This document shows, in pieces, positions 26,860 to 36,204 of a DNA stretch of 56,142 bases. Source of the DNA: JAIVHA01 sp965367295. Its GTDB lineage: Bacteria; Pseudomonadota; Gammaproteobacteria; DSM-19610. Within the stretch, counting starts at the first letter, position 1. The number at the start of each line of letters is the position of its first letter. A program made the translations under genes and the position numbers. Location of the stretch: the NCBI GenBank assembly GCA_965367295.1, contig CBDUHN010000019.1, forward strand, positions 1 to 56,142. Reading direction: 5' to 3'. The notes below the pieces were generated by a model. The model did not search any database. It was not told the DNA's origin and saw nothing but the letters and a program-made list of their open reading frames with translations.

Positions 26860-27618
26860 ATGAGCAAACTGAGTCTGTTGAAAGCAAGCCCACTCGCATT
26901 GGCCGTTTCCCTGGCAGGTGCCACCGCCTTCGCACCCACCGCGGCCAATGCCGAACTGAGCGGCAACATCGGCGTGCATTCCAAGTACCTGCTGCGTGGT
27001 ATTTTCGAAGAGAATGACGATACCACCGTGCAGGGTGGCCTGGATTACAGCAATGACAGCGGTTTCTATGCCGGCTGGTGGACATCCAATCTGGGCTACA
27101 CCTATGACTCCGGCAGCACCGGCGTTGATGTTACCGAACGCGGCATGGAAAACGATTTCTACGCCGGCTTCACCGGCGAAATGGGCGGCTTCGGCTATGA
27201 CGTCGGACTGATCCAGTATCTCTACCTCAATGTCGACGACTCCAACCTCACCGAACTGAAGGCGACCCTGAGCATGGGCGGCGGTTATGTCGGCTTCCAG
27301 TACCTGCTGAACGATGGCTGGTGGGGCAATGCCGGTGACATCTACTGGAAGGCCGGTTACGCCATGGACCTGCCGAAGGACTTCGGCCTGGCCTTCGATC
27401 TGGGTTACTACACCTATGACGATGACGACAACAGCGAACTGGGTGGCGTCACCCTGGATGACTCCAGCTTCCGTCACTTCAACATCACCCTGTCCCATCC
27501 CGTGGGCAACACCGGCGCTGACATGTATGTGCAGTACACCGTTGCCGGCAAAGACCGTGCGGGTCAGGAATACGATGACTCCATGGTGCTGGGCCTGACC
27601 TACGGCTTCGATATCTGA
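26860..27618 (+). CDS. TorF family (TIGR02001/Gcw_chp) putative outer membrane porin
   Basis: A 252-residue secreted beta-rich protein. The signal peptide (about 1-31) ends TAANA, followed by ELSGNIGVHSKYLLRGI and repeats of alternating aromatic and small residues (GFYAGWWTSNLGYTYD, DFYAGFTGEMGGFGYDVGL), ending in YGFDI as for an outer-membrane barrel. The family is annotated as putative porins. A TIGR02001 paralogue heads the glnK-amtB operon at 32125. With its own sigma-54/NtrC promoter, this gene probably serves nitrogen-source uptake across the outer membrane (inference). ATG 26860 has a GGAGA Shine-Dalgarno; the frame opens far upstream without meaning. Confidence 0.8.
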   Translation: MSKLSLLKASPLALAVSLAGATAFAPTAANAELSGNIGVHSKYLLRGIFEENDDTTVQGGLDYSNDSGFYAGWWTSNLGYTYDSGSTGVDVTERGMENDFYAGFTGEMGGFGYDVGLIQYLYLNVDDSNLTELKATLSMGGGYVGFQYLLNDGWWGNAGDIYWKAGYAMDLPKDFGLAFDLGYYTYDDDDNSELGGVTLDDSSFRHFNITLSHPVGNTGADMYVQYTVAGKDRAGQEYDDSMVLGLTYGFDI

Positions 27619-27640
27619 TCGAAACCTGCACCACAACCAC

Positions 27641-27671
27641 AAAGGGGCGCTGTATGCGCCCCTTTGTTTTT
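27641..27671 (+). terminator. rho-independent terminator
   Basis: Stem AAAGGGGCGC (27641-27650) with GCGCCCCTTT (27656-27665), 5-base loop, then GTTTTT. It ends the porin transcript before the convergent rep gene. Confidence 0.88.
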
Positions 27672-27722
27672 CGATCACGGCTTAACCGTCACCTGGTTAT
27701 TCGCCCAGCTGTATCACAACGT

Positions 27723-29720
27723 TCAGGAAAGAAGCCCCCGCAGGTTCGCCAGATGGGCACGCCCGCGTTCCTGGCGCTTTTCCGGATCGACGTTCTCGTG
27801 ATCCCCCTCCCACTCCAGATCATCTTCCGGTAACTCAGCCAGAAAACGGCTCGGTTCACAGCTGTACCATTCACCGGCCCGTTTGCGGCGCTTGGTGAAA
27901 CTCATGGTCAGGGTTTTCTGGGCGCGGGTGATGCCCACATAGGCGAGGCGACGCTCCTCTTCCAGGTTGTCCTCGGCGATGCTGGTGCGATGGGGCAGGA
28001 TCTCCTCTTCCATCCCCACCAGGAACACGTGCGGAAACTCCAGCCCCTTGGCGGCATGCAGGGTCATCAGGTGCACGCAATCGCCACCGCCCTCTTCCTT
28101 GTCGCGGTCGAGCATGTCCATCAGGCTGATACGGTTCACCAGGTCCACCAGACTTGCATTGTCATCGAGCTGTTCCACCATGCGCTTCAGCCAGCCCAGC
28201 AGATCATCAAGATTATTCAGGCGCCGCTCGGCATCCTTGGGTTCCTTGGCCGTGTCGCGCAACCAATCCTCGTACTGTGTTTCCGCCAGTACGCGATGCA
28301 CCACGGCCATGGGATCACCGCCCTTGCCCGCCTCGTTCAGCTCCATCACCCATTCAGCGAATCGTTGCAGGCGGGTAACGGCACGCTCCGGCAGGCGTTG
28401 CGACAAGCCTATTTCATAACAGGCACCGATGAGACTGACGCCACGTTCACTGGCATAGGCCCCCAGCTTCTCCAGCGTACTGGCGCCCAGTTCGCGGCGC
28501 GGAGTATTCACCACCCGCAGAAAGGCGCGGTTATCATCTTCATTGGCCAGCAGCCGCAGATAGGCAACGAAATCCTTCACCTCGGTGTATTCGAAGAAGG
28601 ACATACCGCCGGACAGGTGATAGGGAATCCGGTGTTCGCGCAATACCTTCTCAAAGGGACGTGACTGGAAGTTGCCGCGATACAGGATGGCGTAATCGCC
28701 AAAGCGTGCGCCCTTGGTGAACTGATGATGCAGCAGCTCGGACACCACCCGCTCTGCCTCGTGCTCGCTATCCTTGCAGCTCAACACCCGCAGCGGATCA
28801 CCATAACCCAGTTCACTCCACAGGCGTTTCTTGAATACATGCTCGTTGTGATCGATGAGCTTGTTGGCGGCCTTGAGGATACGCCCGGAGGAACGGTAGT
28901 TCTGTTCCAGCTTCACGACCTTCAAGCGAGGGAAATCCTCCTTCAGGCGCAACAGGTTTTCCGGCCGCGCACCGCGCCAGGTGTAGATGGACTGGTCGTC
29001 ATCGCCCACGGCGGTGAAGCCCCCCAGCTTGCCCACCAGGGCGCGCACCAGTTCGTACTGGGCGCCGTTGGTATCCTGGTACTCGTCCACCAGCAGATGG
29101 CGGATACGATCCTGCCAGTGGGTGCGCACCTCGTCATCGGTCTGGAACAGCACCACGGGGTGCAGGATCAGATCATCGAAGTCCACGGCGTTATAGGCCT
29201 TGAGGCTGCGTTGGTATTCCTCGTAGACCCGCGCCGTGGCGATCTGGATATCATTCTCGGCACGGTTGAAGGCCTGCTCCGGCAGGATCAGGTCGTTCTT
29301 CCAGCTGGAAATCTGGTGGCGCGCGGCATCGGGGTCCAGGGACGGACCCTTGCGCAGGATCTCGGCGATCAGGTTGCTGCTGTCAGCGGAATCGAAAATG
29401 GTGAAGCCCGGTTTGAGCCCGACGTGCTTGTGCTCGCGACGCAGGATGTTGAGCCCTAGGTTGTGGAAGGTGGAAACCGTCAGGCCGCGTGCCTCACCCT
29501 TGTTGAGCAGGCCGGAGGCGCGCTCGCGCATCTCCCGCGCCGCCTTGTTGGTGAAGGTGACGGCGACGATGTTGCGCGCACCCATACCGCAGTTCTGGAT
29601 CAGGTGGGCGATCTTCTGGGTGATCACGCGGGTCTTGCCGCTGCCGGCACCGGCCAGCACCAGCAAGGGGCCGTCCACATGCTGTACCGCAGCATGCTGA
29701 TGGGGATTGAGTCCTGCCAC
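27723..29720 (-). CDS. rep: ATP-dependent DNA helicase Rep
   Basis: A 665-residue UvrD/Rep-type SF1A helicase. Motif I is AGAGSGKTRV near residue 22, motif II is HLLVDEYQDTN, motif III GDDDQSIYTWRGA, motif IV LEQNYRSSGRIL, and later motifs include VHLMTLHAAKGLEFPHVFLVG and EERRLAYVGITRAQ. The start MAGLNPHQHAAVQHVDGPLLVLAGAG aligns with E. coli Rep rather than UvrD. It unwinds 3'-to-5' and helps replication forks restart. It is convergent with the porin gene. Confidence 0.92.
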   Translation of the reverse strand: MAGLNPHQHAAVQHVDGPLLVLAGAGSGKTRVITQKIAHLIQNCGMGARNIVAVTFTNKAAREMRERASGLLNKGEARGLTVSTFHNLGLNILRREHKHVGLKPGFTIFDSADSSNLIAEILRKGPSLDPDAARHQISSWKNDLILPEQAFNRAENDIQIATARVYEEYQRSLKAYNAVDFDDLILHPVVLFQTDDEVRTHWQDRIRHLLVDEYQDTNGAQYELVRALVGKLGGFTAVGDDDQSIYTWRGARPENLLRLKEDFPRLKVVKLEQNYRSSGRILKAANKLIDHNEHVFKKRLWSELGYGDPLRVLSCKDSEHEAERVVSELLHHQFTKGARFGDYAILYRGNFQSRPFEKVLREHRIPYHLSGGMSFFEYTEVKDFVAYLRLLANEDDNRAFLRVVNTPRRELGASTLEKLGAYASERGVSLIGACYEIGLSQRLPERAVTRLQRFAEWVMELNEAGKGGDPMAVVHRVLAETQYEDWLRDTAKEPKDAERRLNNLDDLLGWLKRMVEQLDDNASLVDLVNRISLMDMLDRDKEEGGGDCVHLMTLHAAKGLEFPHVFLVGMEEEILPHRTSIAEDNLEEERRLAYVGITRAQKTLTMSFTKRRKRAGEWYSCEPSRFLAELPEDDLEWEGDHENVDPEKRQERGRAHLANLRGLLS

Positions 29721-29821
29721 AGAAATTACTCGTTTGAGGGGATGTCACTACGACCTGCATTGTACCGGGATGCCGGATTCGTACCAACGCCCAATCGTCG
29801 GGATTGATTGACGGGAAGACT

Positions 29822-31324
29822 TCAGGACAGGGCACGATCGAAACTGCGGTAACCCAGGGCCTCGGTGAGATGACCGGTTTCGATCTGCTCCTTCTGGTCC
29901 AGGTCGGCAGTGGTGCGCGCCACTTTCAGGATGCGGTGATAACTGCGCGCCGATAACTGGAAGCGCTCCATGATCCTTCCCAGCAGAGCCTGATCGGCCG
30001 CCTTGAGGCGGCAGACCCGGGCCATGCCGATACTATCCAGGTCGGCATTGAGGCAGCCGGAGCGCTCCCGCTGCCACTGCCGCGCCCGGACCACCCGCTC
30101 CCGCACCGTGGCACTGGGCTCGCCCGGCTCCCCCTGCAACTCGGCAAAGGCCAGCCGCGGCACCTGGACCTGCAGATCGATGCGGTCCAGCAGCGGCCCG
30201 GAGATGCGGTTTCGATATCGCTGCACCTGCTCGGCATTGCAGCGGCAACGGCCGCTGGGATCACCCCAGTACCCGCAGGGACAGGGATTCATGGCCGCCA
30301 CCAGCTGAAACCGGGCCGGGAATTCCGCCTGCCGCGCCGCGCGGGAGATGGTGATATGACCGGTCTCCAGCGGTTCGCGCAGCACCTCCAGCACCTTGCG
30401 GTCGAACTCGGGCAGTTCATCGAGAAACAGCACGCCGTGATGGGCCAGGGAAATCTCCCCCGGGCGCGGCTGCGAACCGCCGCCCACCAGCGCCGCCGCC
30501 GAGGCGCTGTGATGGGGGGCGCGAAAAGCACGTCGTCGCCAGTGGCGGGCATCAAAACCATCACTGCTCACCGAGGCCAGTGCCGCCGCCTCCATGGCCT
30601 CATCCTCTTCCAGTGCCGGCAGGATACCCGGCAGACGGCTGGCCAGCAGGGTCTTGCCGGTGCCGGGTGGCCCCACCATCAACAGACTATGGCCTCCCGC
30701 CGCCGCCACCTCCAGGGCCCGGCGCGCCTGCGGCTGGCCACGCACCTCCGCCAGATCGGCATGGGCCCATTGCGCTGGTGGGCAGGGACCGTTTTCCTGT
30801 ACCGCCAGTCCCTCTCCGCCGGACAGGTGGGCACTCACCTGCAGCAGGTGCTCGGCCGGGCGCACCCGCGCCTCCCGCACCAGGGCCGCTTCCGCCCCAT
30901 TGGCCTGCGCCAGAATCAGCTCCCGGCCGGCCTCGCGGCACTGCAGGGACATGGGGATCACGCCCCGTGCCGGACGCAGGGCACCGGACAGGGCCAGCTC
31001 ACCGACGAATTCATAGCGTTCGAGCAATTCCGCCGGGACCTGGCCCGAGGCGGCGAGGATGCCGATGGCGATAGGCAGATCGAAATGGCCACCTTCCTTG
31101 GGCAGGTCGGCGGGGGCCAGGTTGATGGTGATGCGCCGGGCGGGGAATTCAAACCGGCTGTTGAGCAGCGCGCCGCGCACCCGGTCCTTGCTCTCGCGTA
31201 CCGCGGTTTCAGGCAGGCCGACAATGGAAAGACTGGGCAGACCGTTGGCCAGGTGGACCTCCACGGTCACCAGTGGCGCTTCGATCCCCAGTTGCGCGCG
31301 GCTGAACACCACGGCGAGTGACAT
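29822..31324 (-). CDS. comM: YifB/ComM family Mg-chelatase-like AAA+ ATPase
   Basis: A 500-residue protein of the YifB/ComM group. It has an N-terminal Lon-protease-like domain (AQLGIEAPLVTVEVHLANGLPSLSIVGLPETAVRESKDR) without a complete catalytic dyad, an AAA+ core with Walker A GPPGTGKTLLASR and Walker B GVLFLDELPEF, and a C-terminal Mg-chelatase domain (MNPCPCGYWGDPSGRCRC, LDRIDL, SARSYHRILKVARTTADL). ComM is a hexameric helicase that aids branch migration during natural transformation; that role is known from Vibrio. Length is normal. Confidence 0.9.
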   Translation of the reverse strand: MSLAVVFSRAQLGIEAPLVTVEVHLANGLPSLSIVGLPETAVRESKDRVRGALLNSRFEFPARRITINLAPADLPKEGGHFDLPIAIGILAASGQVPAELLERYEFVGELALSGALRPARGVIPMSLQCREAGRELILAQANGAEAALVREARVRPAEHLLQVSAHLSGGEGLAVQENGPCPPAQWAHADLAEVRGQPQARRALEVAAAGGHSLLMVGPPGTGKTLLASRLPGILPALEEDEAMEAAALASVSSDGFDARHWRRRAFRAPHHSASAAALVGGGSQPRPGEISLAHHGVLFLDELPEFDRKVLEVLREPLETGHITISRAARQAEFPARFQLVAAMNPCPCGYWGDPSGRCRCNAEQVQRYRNRISGPLLDRIDLQVQVPRLAFAELQGEPGEPSATVRERVVRARQWQRERSGCLNADLDSIGMARVCRLKAADQALLGRIMERFQLSARSYHRILKVARTTADLDQKEQIETGHLTEALGYRSFDRALS

Positions 31325-31379
31325 GGGCTTCCCTTCCTGTTGGTGGTCTCCGGCTTCCGTGCCGAATATTTCAAGCGCT

Positions 31380-31532
31380 ATTCACTGCCAAGACGCAAAC
31401 ACTCCTGATGCAGGGAGTCTTGCAGGTCCGAATTTGCCTCCGGACAACACATGGGGCTTACACCATGTCCGAATAAACCGGAGCTACAAACTAATCCGGT
31501 TTATTCGTGTTCTTTGCGTCTTGGCGGTGAAT
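31380..31532. repeat. REP pair nested in 20-base inverted repeats
   Basis: The outer arms are ATTCACTGCCAAGACGCAAA (31380-31399) and TTTGCGTCTTGGCGGTGAAT (31513-31532), complementary at 19 of 20 positions. Between them lie two REP-like copies (TGCAGGTCCGAATTTG at 31421 and CATGTCCGAATAAACCGG at 31464). The block looks like a small mobile element carrying or invaded by REP sequences. It fills most of the comM-ubiK gap. Confidence 0.75.
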
Positions 31533-31543
31533 CGAATTTTCAC

Positions 31544-31831
31544 TCAATCCCCGTCGCTATTGCCATCATCCCAGTTCTCGGCCGGTTTCAGCAGCCGGGA
31601 CTCCAGCTCCGCCACCCGTTTTTCCAGGTCATCCACCTTGGCACGAGTACGGGCCAGCACCTTGGCCTGGACATCGAATTCCTCGCGTGTCACCAGGTCG
31701 AGCCTGGCCAGGGCCGCCTGCAACTGGGCACGCATGGTCTTTTCCAGGTCGGCCTGCAGTTCCCGAACGCCCGTGGGCACGGCGTCGGACAGACGCTTGG
31801 CGAGATCATCAAAAGTCTTTGGATTCAGCAT
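31544..31831 (-). CDS. ubiK: ubiquinone biosynthesis accessory factor UbiK
   Basis: A 95-residue protein of the UbiK/YqiC (BMFP) family. It begins MLNPKTFDDLAKRLSDAVP, continues with an amphipathic helix (ELQADLEKTMRAQLQAALARLDLVTREEFDVQAKVL) and ends in a coiled coil (RAKVDDLEKRVAELESRL) with an acidic tail. UbiK trimerises on membranes and assists aerobic ubiquinone synthesis with UbiJ. The frame extends to 31972, but homologues start at MLNP. It is divergent from the torF-glnK-amtB operon. Confidence 0.88.
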   Translation of the reverse strand: MLNPKTFDDLAKRLSDAVPTGVRELQADLEKTMRAQLQAALARLDLVTREEFDVQAKVLARTRAKVDDLEKRVAELESRLLKPAENWDDGNSDGD

Positions 31832-31904
31832 GTCGCAAAGGTACTGGATCCGGGCCAGACGCGCCAGCCCCTGCCACCGGCCTGGACGCCCCTTTTTAGT
31901 GCGT

Positions 31905-31946
31905 ATGTCTGGTGCAGGCCCCGGACGGGCACCCTGTTTTGGTGCG
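31905..31946 (+). promoter_or_regulatory. imperfect NtrC-like half-sites
   Basis: Several GGTGC/GCACC half-sites occur here (GGTGCA near 31910, GGGCACC near 31926, GGTGCG near 31940), 65-100 bases upstream of a sigma-54 promoter. None has the exact GCAC-N7-GTGC spacing, so support is weak. Confidence 0.3.
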
Positions 31947-32007
31947 TGACATGCGGCGATCGACCATTCCAATCCACTAACTAGCTGTTATTAATGGATT
32001 TTCAAAA

Positions 32008-32024
32008 TTGGCACTGATGCTGCA
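32008..32024 (+). promoter_or_regulatory. sigma-54 (-24/-12) promoter of torF-glnK-amtB operon
   Basis: TTGGCACTGATGCTGCA keeps GG and GC exactly 10 bases apart with a full TGGCAC box. It lies about 100 bases before the porin start. glnK-amtB operons in proteobacteria are classically NtrC/sigma-54 controlled, which fits. Confidence 0.75.
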
Positions 32025-32124
32025 ACAAGACCTGCAGGAACGTCCTCTGGTTGCACAACGCTATGCCCACGACGCCCGACCCACAGTACGCGAAGACACA
32101 ATATAAATTAGGAGAGATACCCCG

Positions 32125-32844
32125 ATGAATACCTTCCGCAAGACCCTGATCGCATCGTCCCTGCTGACCCTGGCAGGTGCCGCCCAGGCTGAAATCAGTG
32201 CCAATGTTGGCATCGCTTCCGACTACATGTTCCGCGGTGTATCCCAGACCGACGGCAACATGGCCCTGCAGGGTGGGTTCGATTACGCCCACGACAGCGG
32301 CCTGTATGTCGGCACCTGGATGTCCAACGTGGATTCCAACTTCTTTGGCGGTCCCACTGATCCCCAGCTGGAAATGGATTTCTATGTCGGCTATGCCGGT
32401 GAAATGAATGACTTCGGTTATGACATTTCCCTGGTGCGCTTCGACTACGGCGGCTGCAACGACTGCGATACCACCGAACTGTATCTGAGTGGCAGCTACG
32501 GCATGTTCAACGCCACCTTCGCCTACACCCCTGAAATCGGTTACCTGGGCGACACCAATAGTGATGGTGCCTGGTACCTGAATGTGGGTGCAGAAACGGA
32601 AGTGTCCGAGGGCTGGACCGTCCACGGTGCCATCGGTTACAGCGCAGGTGAATTCTTCGACAACCTGGGGGCCGGCGTGCCGGACAGCTACTTTGACTAC
32701 TCCGTAGGCGTTTCCACCTCTTTCGAAGGGGTTGACCTCGACCTCAGCTGGATCGATGTGAACGATGATGGCGATGACATCTTCGGTAACAGCGACACAC
32801 TGACCGATGGCCGCGTGGTCTTCACCGCCTCGAAGAGCTTCTAA
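32125..32844 (+). CDS. TorF family (TIGR02001/Gcw_chp) putative outer membrane porin
   Basis: A 239-residue beta-rich secreted protein. The signal peptide (1-22, ending GAAQA) is followed by EISANVGIASDYMFRGVSQT and GGFDYAHDSGLYVGTWMSNVD, the family N-terminal blocks, and it ends FTASKSF with a C-terminal aromatic as in outer-membrane barrels. It resembles the protein at 26860 in layout (NVGIASDYMFRG versus NIGVHSKYLLRG). A cysteine pair (GGCNDCDTT) is present mid-protein. Position immediately before glnK-amtB suggests a role in ammonium or small nitrogen-compound entry, which is inference. Confidence 0.8.
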   Translation: MNTFRKTLIASSLLTLAGAAQAEISANVGIASDYMFRGVSQTDGNMALQGGFDYAHDSGLYVGTWMSNVDSNFFGGPTDPQLEMDFYVGYAGEMNDFGYDISLVRFDYGGCNDCDTTELYLSGSYGMFNATFAYTPEIGYLGDTNSDGAWYLNVGAETEVSEGWTVHGAIGYSAGEFFDNLGAGVPDSYFDYSVGVSTSFEGVDLDLSWIDVNDDGDDIFGNSDTLTDGRVVFTASKSF

Positions 32845-32898
32845 ACCGCAACAATCGAACCCGCCCGCAAGGGTGAGTTCGTGTTCAGGAGAATACCC

Positions 32899-33237
32899 AT
32901 GAAGTTAGTCACCGCAATTATCAAGCCCTTCAAGCTCGACGATGTGCGCGAAGCATTGTCCGAGATTGGGGTGCAAGGTATCACGGTCACCGAGGTCAAG
33001 GGGTTCGGCCGCCAAAAGGGTCACACCGAGTTGTATCGTGGCGCTGAGTACGTTGTCGACTTCCTCCCCAAGGTGAAAATCGAGGCAGCCGTGAATGATG
33101 ATCTGGTCGAACGGGTGATCGAAGTGATCTCCAAGGCCGCCAACACCGGCAAGATCGGTGACGGCAAGATCTTCGTTTTCGAACTGCAGGAAGCCATTCG
33201 TATCCGTACCGGCGAGACCGGACCGGAAGCACTCTGA
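32899..33237 (+). CDS. glnK: nitrogen regulatory protein P-II (GlnK type)
   Basis: A 112-residue P-II signalling protein. The start MKLVTAIIKPFKLDDVREAL, the T-loop with the uridylylation site Tyr51 (ELYRGAEYVVDF), the B-loop (AANTGKIGDGKIFV) and the C-loop (RIRTGETGPEAL) are all intact. It binds 2-oxoglutarate and ATP/ADP and blocks AmtB when ammonium is plentiful. The GlnK name follows from linkage to amtB. ATG 32899 is the homologous start; an upstream in-frame ATG is not favoured. It is 54 bases after the porin. Confidence 0.93.
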   Translation: MKLVTAIIKPFKLDDVREALSEIGVQGITVTEVKGFGRQKGHTELYRGAEYVVDFLPKVKIEAAVNDDLVERVIEVISKAANTGKIGDGKIFVFELQEAIRIRTGETGPEAL

Positions 33238-33269
33238 TCCAATCCAAGCCTGTTACGGAGGGTTAAACA

Positions 33270-34532
<1,263 letters not shown>

Positions 34533-34561
34533 TTCACAGCACTACTGGTAGTCGTTATCTT

Positions 34562-34589
34562 GCGGGCGCTTCGGCGCCCGCTTTCTTTT
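34562..34589 (+). terminator. rho-independent terminator after amtB
   Basis: Stem GCGGGCGC / GCGCCCGC with a TTCG tetraloop, then TTTCTTTT, 30 bases after the amtB stop. Confidence 0.9.
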
Positions 34590-34619
34590 GTGGCCTGGCA
34601 GTACCGTTTACCGCAATCC

Positions 34620-34639
34620 TGTCCGAATTCATTCGGACA
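34620..34639. repeat. REP-like palindrome
   Basis: TGTCCGAATTCATTCGGACA, a compact perfect copy of the palindrome core, in the gap after amtB. Confidence 0.8.
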
Positions 34640-34730
34640 CCCCGCTTTTTGTACGCTGGCGTGGCTGCCATAATGGCCGCTCGACATCGCCCGCCAAGGA
34701 CCGCGATTCTCCTGCATCCATGAGGAATTC

Positions 34731-35345
34731 ATTCTGCCCCTGCTATCCCTTGACCAGCTTGCACGCCCGGGACTCGCGCCGCTATCCCTGACCGTGGAGG
34801 CGGGGCAACGGGTGATGATCAGCGGCCCTTCCGGTGCCGGCAAGACCCTGTTGCTGCGATCCATCGCCGACCTTGATCCCCATACAGGCTGCATGGCACT
34901 GGATGGCGTCCCGTGCCGGACCATGTCCGCCACACAATGGCGGCGCCAGGTCGGCTACCTGCCATCCGAAAGCCATTGGTGGGCCGACCGGGTGGCCGAT
35001 CACTTCACGCAGACCGCAACGGAGCTGCTCACGGCCCTGGATTTTCCGGAAGCGGCGCTCGACTGGCCGGTAGCGCGCCTGTCCAGCGGCGAACGCCAGC
35101 GGCTGGCACTGGCACGGATGCTCTCGCTGCAACCCCGTGTGCTGTTGCTCGACGAACCCACTGCCAACCTCGATCCCGACAACACCGCCCGCGTGGAACA
35201 ACTGATCTGCGACTATTGCGAGGCCCACCCCGTGGCCGTGCTATGGGTCAGCCATGATCCGCAACAGCGCGCGCGCCTGGCCACCCGCCGATGGCAACTG
35301 GCGGACGGTCGGCTGCGCGAAGTCCCACAGGAAGCCACGGCATGA
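34731..35345 (+). CDS. ABC exporter ATPase (FetA-like), probable non-AUG start
   Basis: An ABC ATPase with Walker A GPSGAGKT, signature LSSGE and Walker B VLLLDEPTANLD. It overlaps a FetB-type permease by four bases, so this is a FetAB-like pair; in E. coli that system exports iron and gives peroxide tolerance. The first conventional start (GTG 34794) would leave only about ten residues before Walker A. The frame upstream codes for LPLLSLDQLARPGLAPLSL, which matches the normal N-terminal strand of the fold. The likely start is therefore ATT 34731 or CTG 34734, just after a GAGGAATTC stretch. This gives 204 residues. Confidence 0.75.
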   Translation: MLPLLSLDQLARPGLAPLSLTVEAGQRVMISGPSGAGKTLLLRSIADLDPHTGCMALDGVPCRTMSATQWRRQVGYLPSESHWWADRVADHFTQTATELLTALDFPEAALDWPVARLSSGERQRLALARMLSLQPRVLLLDEPTANLDPDNTARVEQLICDYCEAHPVAVLWVSHDPQQRARLATRRWQLADGRLREVPQEATA

Positions 35346-36130
35346 TTCATCTCGACAACCTCGACCTGTCCATCGCCGCCTTGCTGGTGCTGGCGCTGGC
35401 CGGCTTCGCCCATCGTCATCATGCCCCGCTGGGACGCCAGATCCTGGTGGCCGCCGGACGTACCGGCATCCAGCTGCTGCTCATCGGCCTGGTGCTGAAA
35501 AGCCTGTTTGCCGATGGCCGCTTCGGCTGGGTGCTGCTGATGTCACTGATCATGCTGCTGGTGGCCGGCTATGAGGTGCAGGCGCGCCAGCAGCGCCGCT
35601 TCGGCGGCCTGTGGAGCTACGGCATCGGCAGCCTGTCCATGTTCCTGTCGTCGTTCACCGTCACACTGTTTTCCCTGTGGGTGATCATCGGCAATGACCC
35701 CTGGTATCAGCCGCAATACGCCATCCCCCTGCTCGGTATGCTGCTCGGCAACACCATGAACGGGGTGTCCATCGCCATGGACCGTCTCACCCAGTCCGCC
35801 TGGGAACAACGCGCGCGCATCGAGGCCCGGCTGATGCTCGGCCACAGCGCCCGCGAGGCCATTGCCGATCTGCGCCGGCAGGCGGTGCGCAGCGGCCTGA
35901 TCCCCATTATCAACGCCATGTCCGCCGCCGGCGTGGTCAGCCTGCCCGGCATGATGACCGGCCAGATCCTCGCCGGCGCACCGCCGGTGGAGGCGGTGAA
36001 ATACCAGATCCTGATCATGTTCCTGATCTCCGCCGGCACCGGCCTGGGTACCCTCGGCGCGGTGGCCATCAGCAGCCGCCGGCTGTTCGATGAACGCCAG
36101 CGGTTACGGCTGGACCGGCTGAGTCAATAG
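35342..36130 (+). CDS. ABC exporter permease (FetB/UPF0014 family)
   Basis: A 262-residue membrane protein with about seven helices of the UPF0014/FetB family. Diagnostic blocks are GRTGIQLLLIGLVL near residue 38, PLLGMLLGNTMNGVSIAMDRL, EARLMLGHSAREA and the SLPGMMTGQILAGAPPVEAVKYQI stretch. With the ATPase upstream it forms a predicted inner-membrane exporter, by analogy for iron. The true start is ATG 35342 inside the ATPase stop (ATGA). Confidence 0.88.
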   Translation: MIHLDNLDLSIAALLVLALAGFAHRHHAPLGRQILVAAGRTGIQLLLIGLVLKSLFADGRFGWVLLMSLIMLLVAGYEVQARQQRRFGGLWSYGIGSLSMFLSSFTVTLFSLWVIIGNDPWYQPQYAIPLLGMLLGNTMNGVSIAMDRLTQSAWEQRARIEARLMLGHSAREAIADLRRQAVRSGLIPIINAMSAAGVVSLPGMMTGQILAGAPPVEAVKYQILIMFLISAGTGLGTLGAVAISSRRLFDERQRLRLDRLSQ

Positions 36131-36140
36131 CCCCCTCTCC

Positions 36141-36168
36141 CCGCCCCTCTCCCAGGGGGAGGGCGGGA
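36141..36168. repeat. CCCCTCTCCC/GGGGGAGGG inverted motif
   Basis: A second copy of the G/C-rich inverted motif seen at 25826 (CGCCCCTCTCCC with GGGGGAGGGCG), between the fetB-like gene and the next gene. It could act as a weak transcript end. Confidence 0.45.
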
Positions 36169-36204
36169 GGAAGCGGACAACAAAATTCGATAAGGAGGCA
36201 ACAC

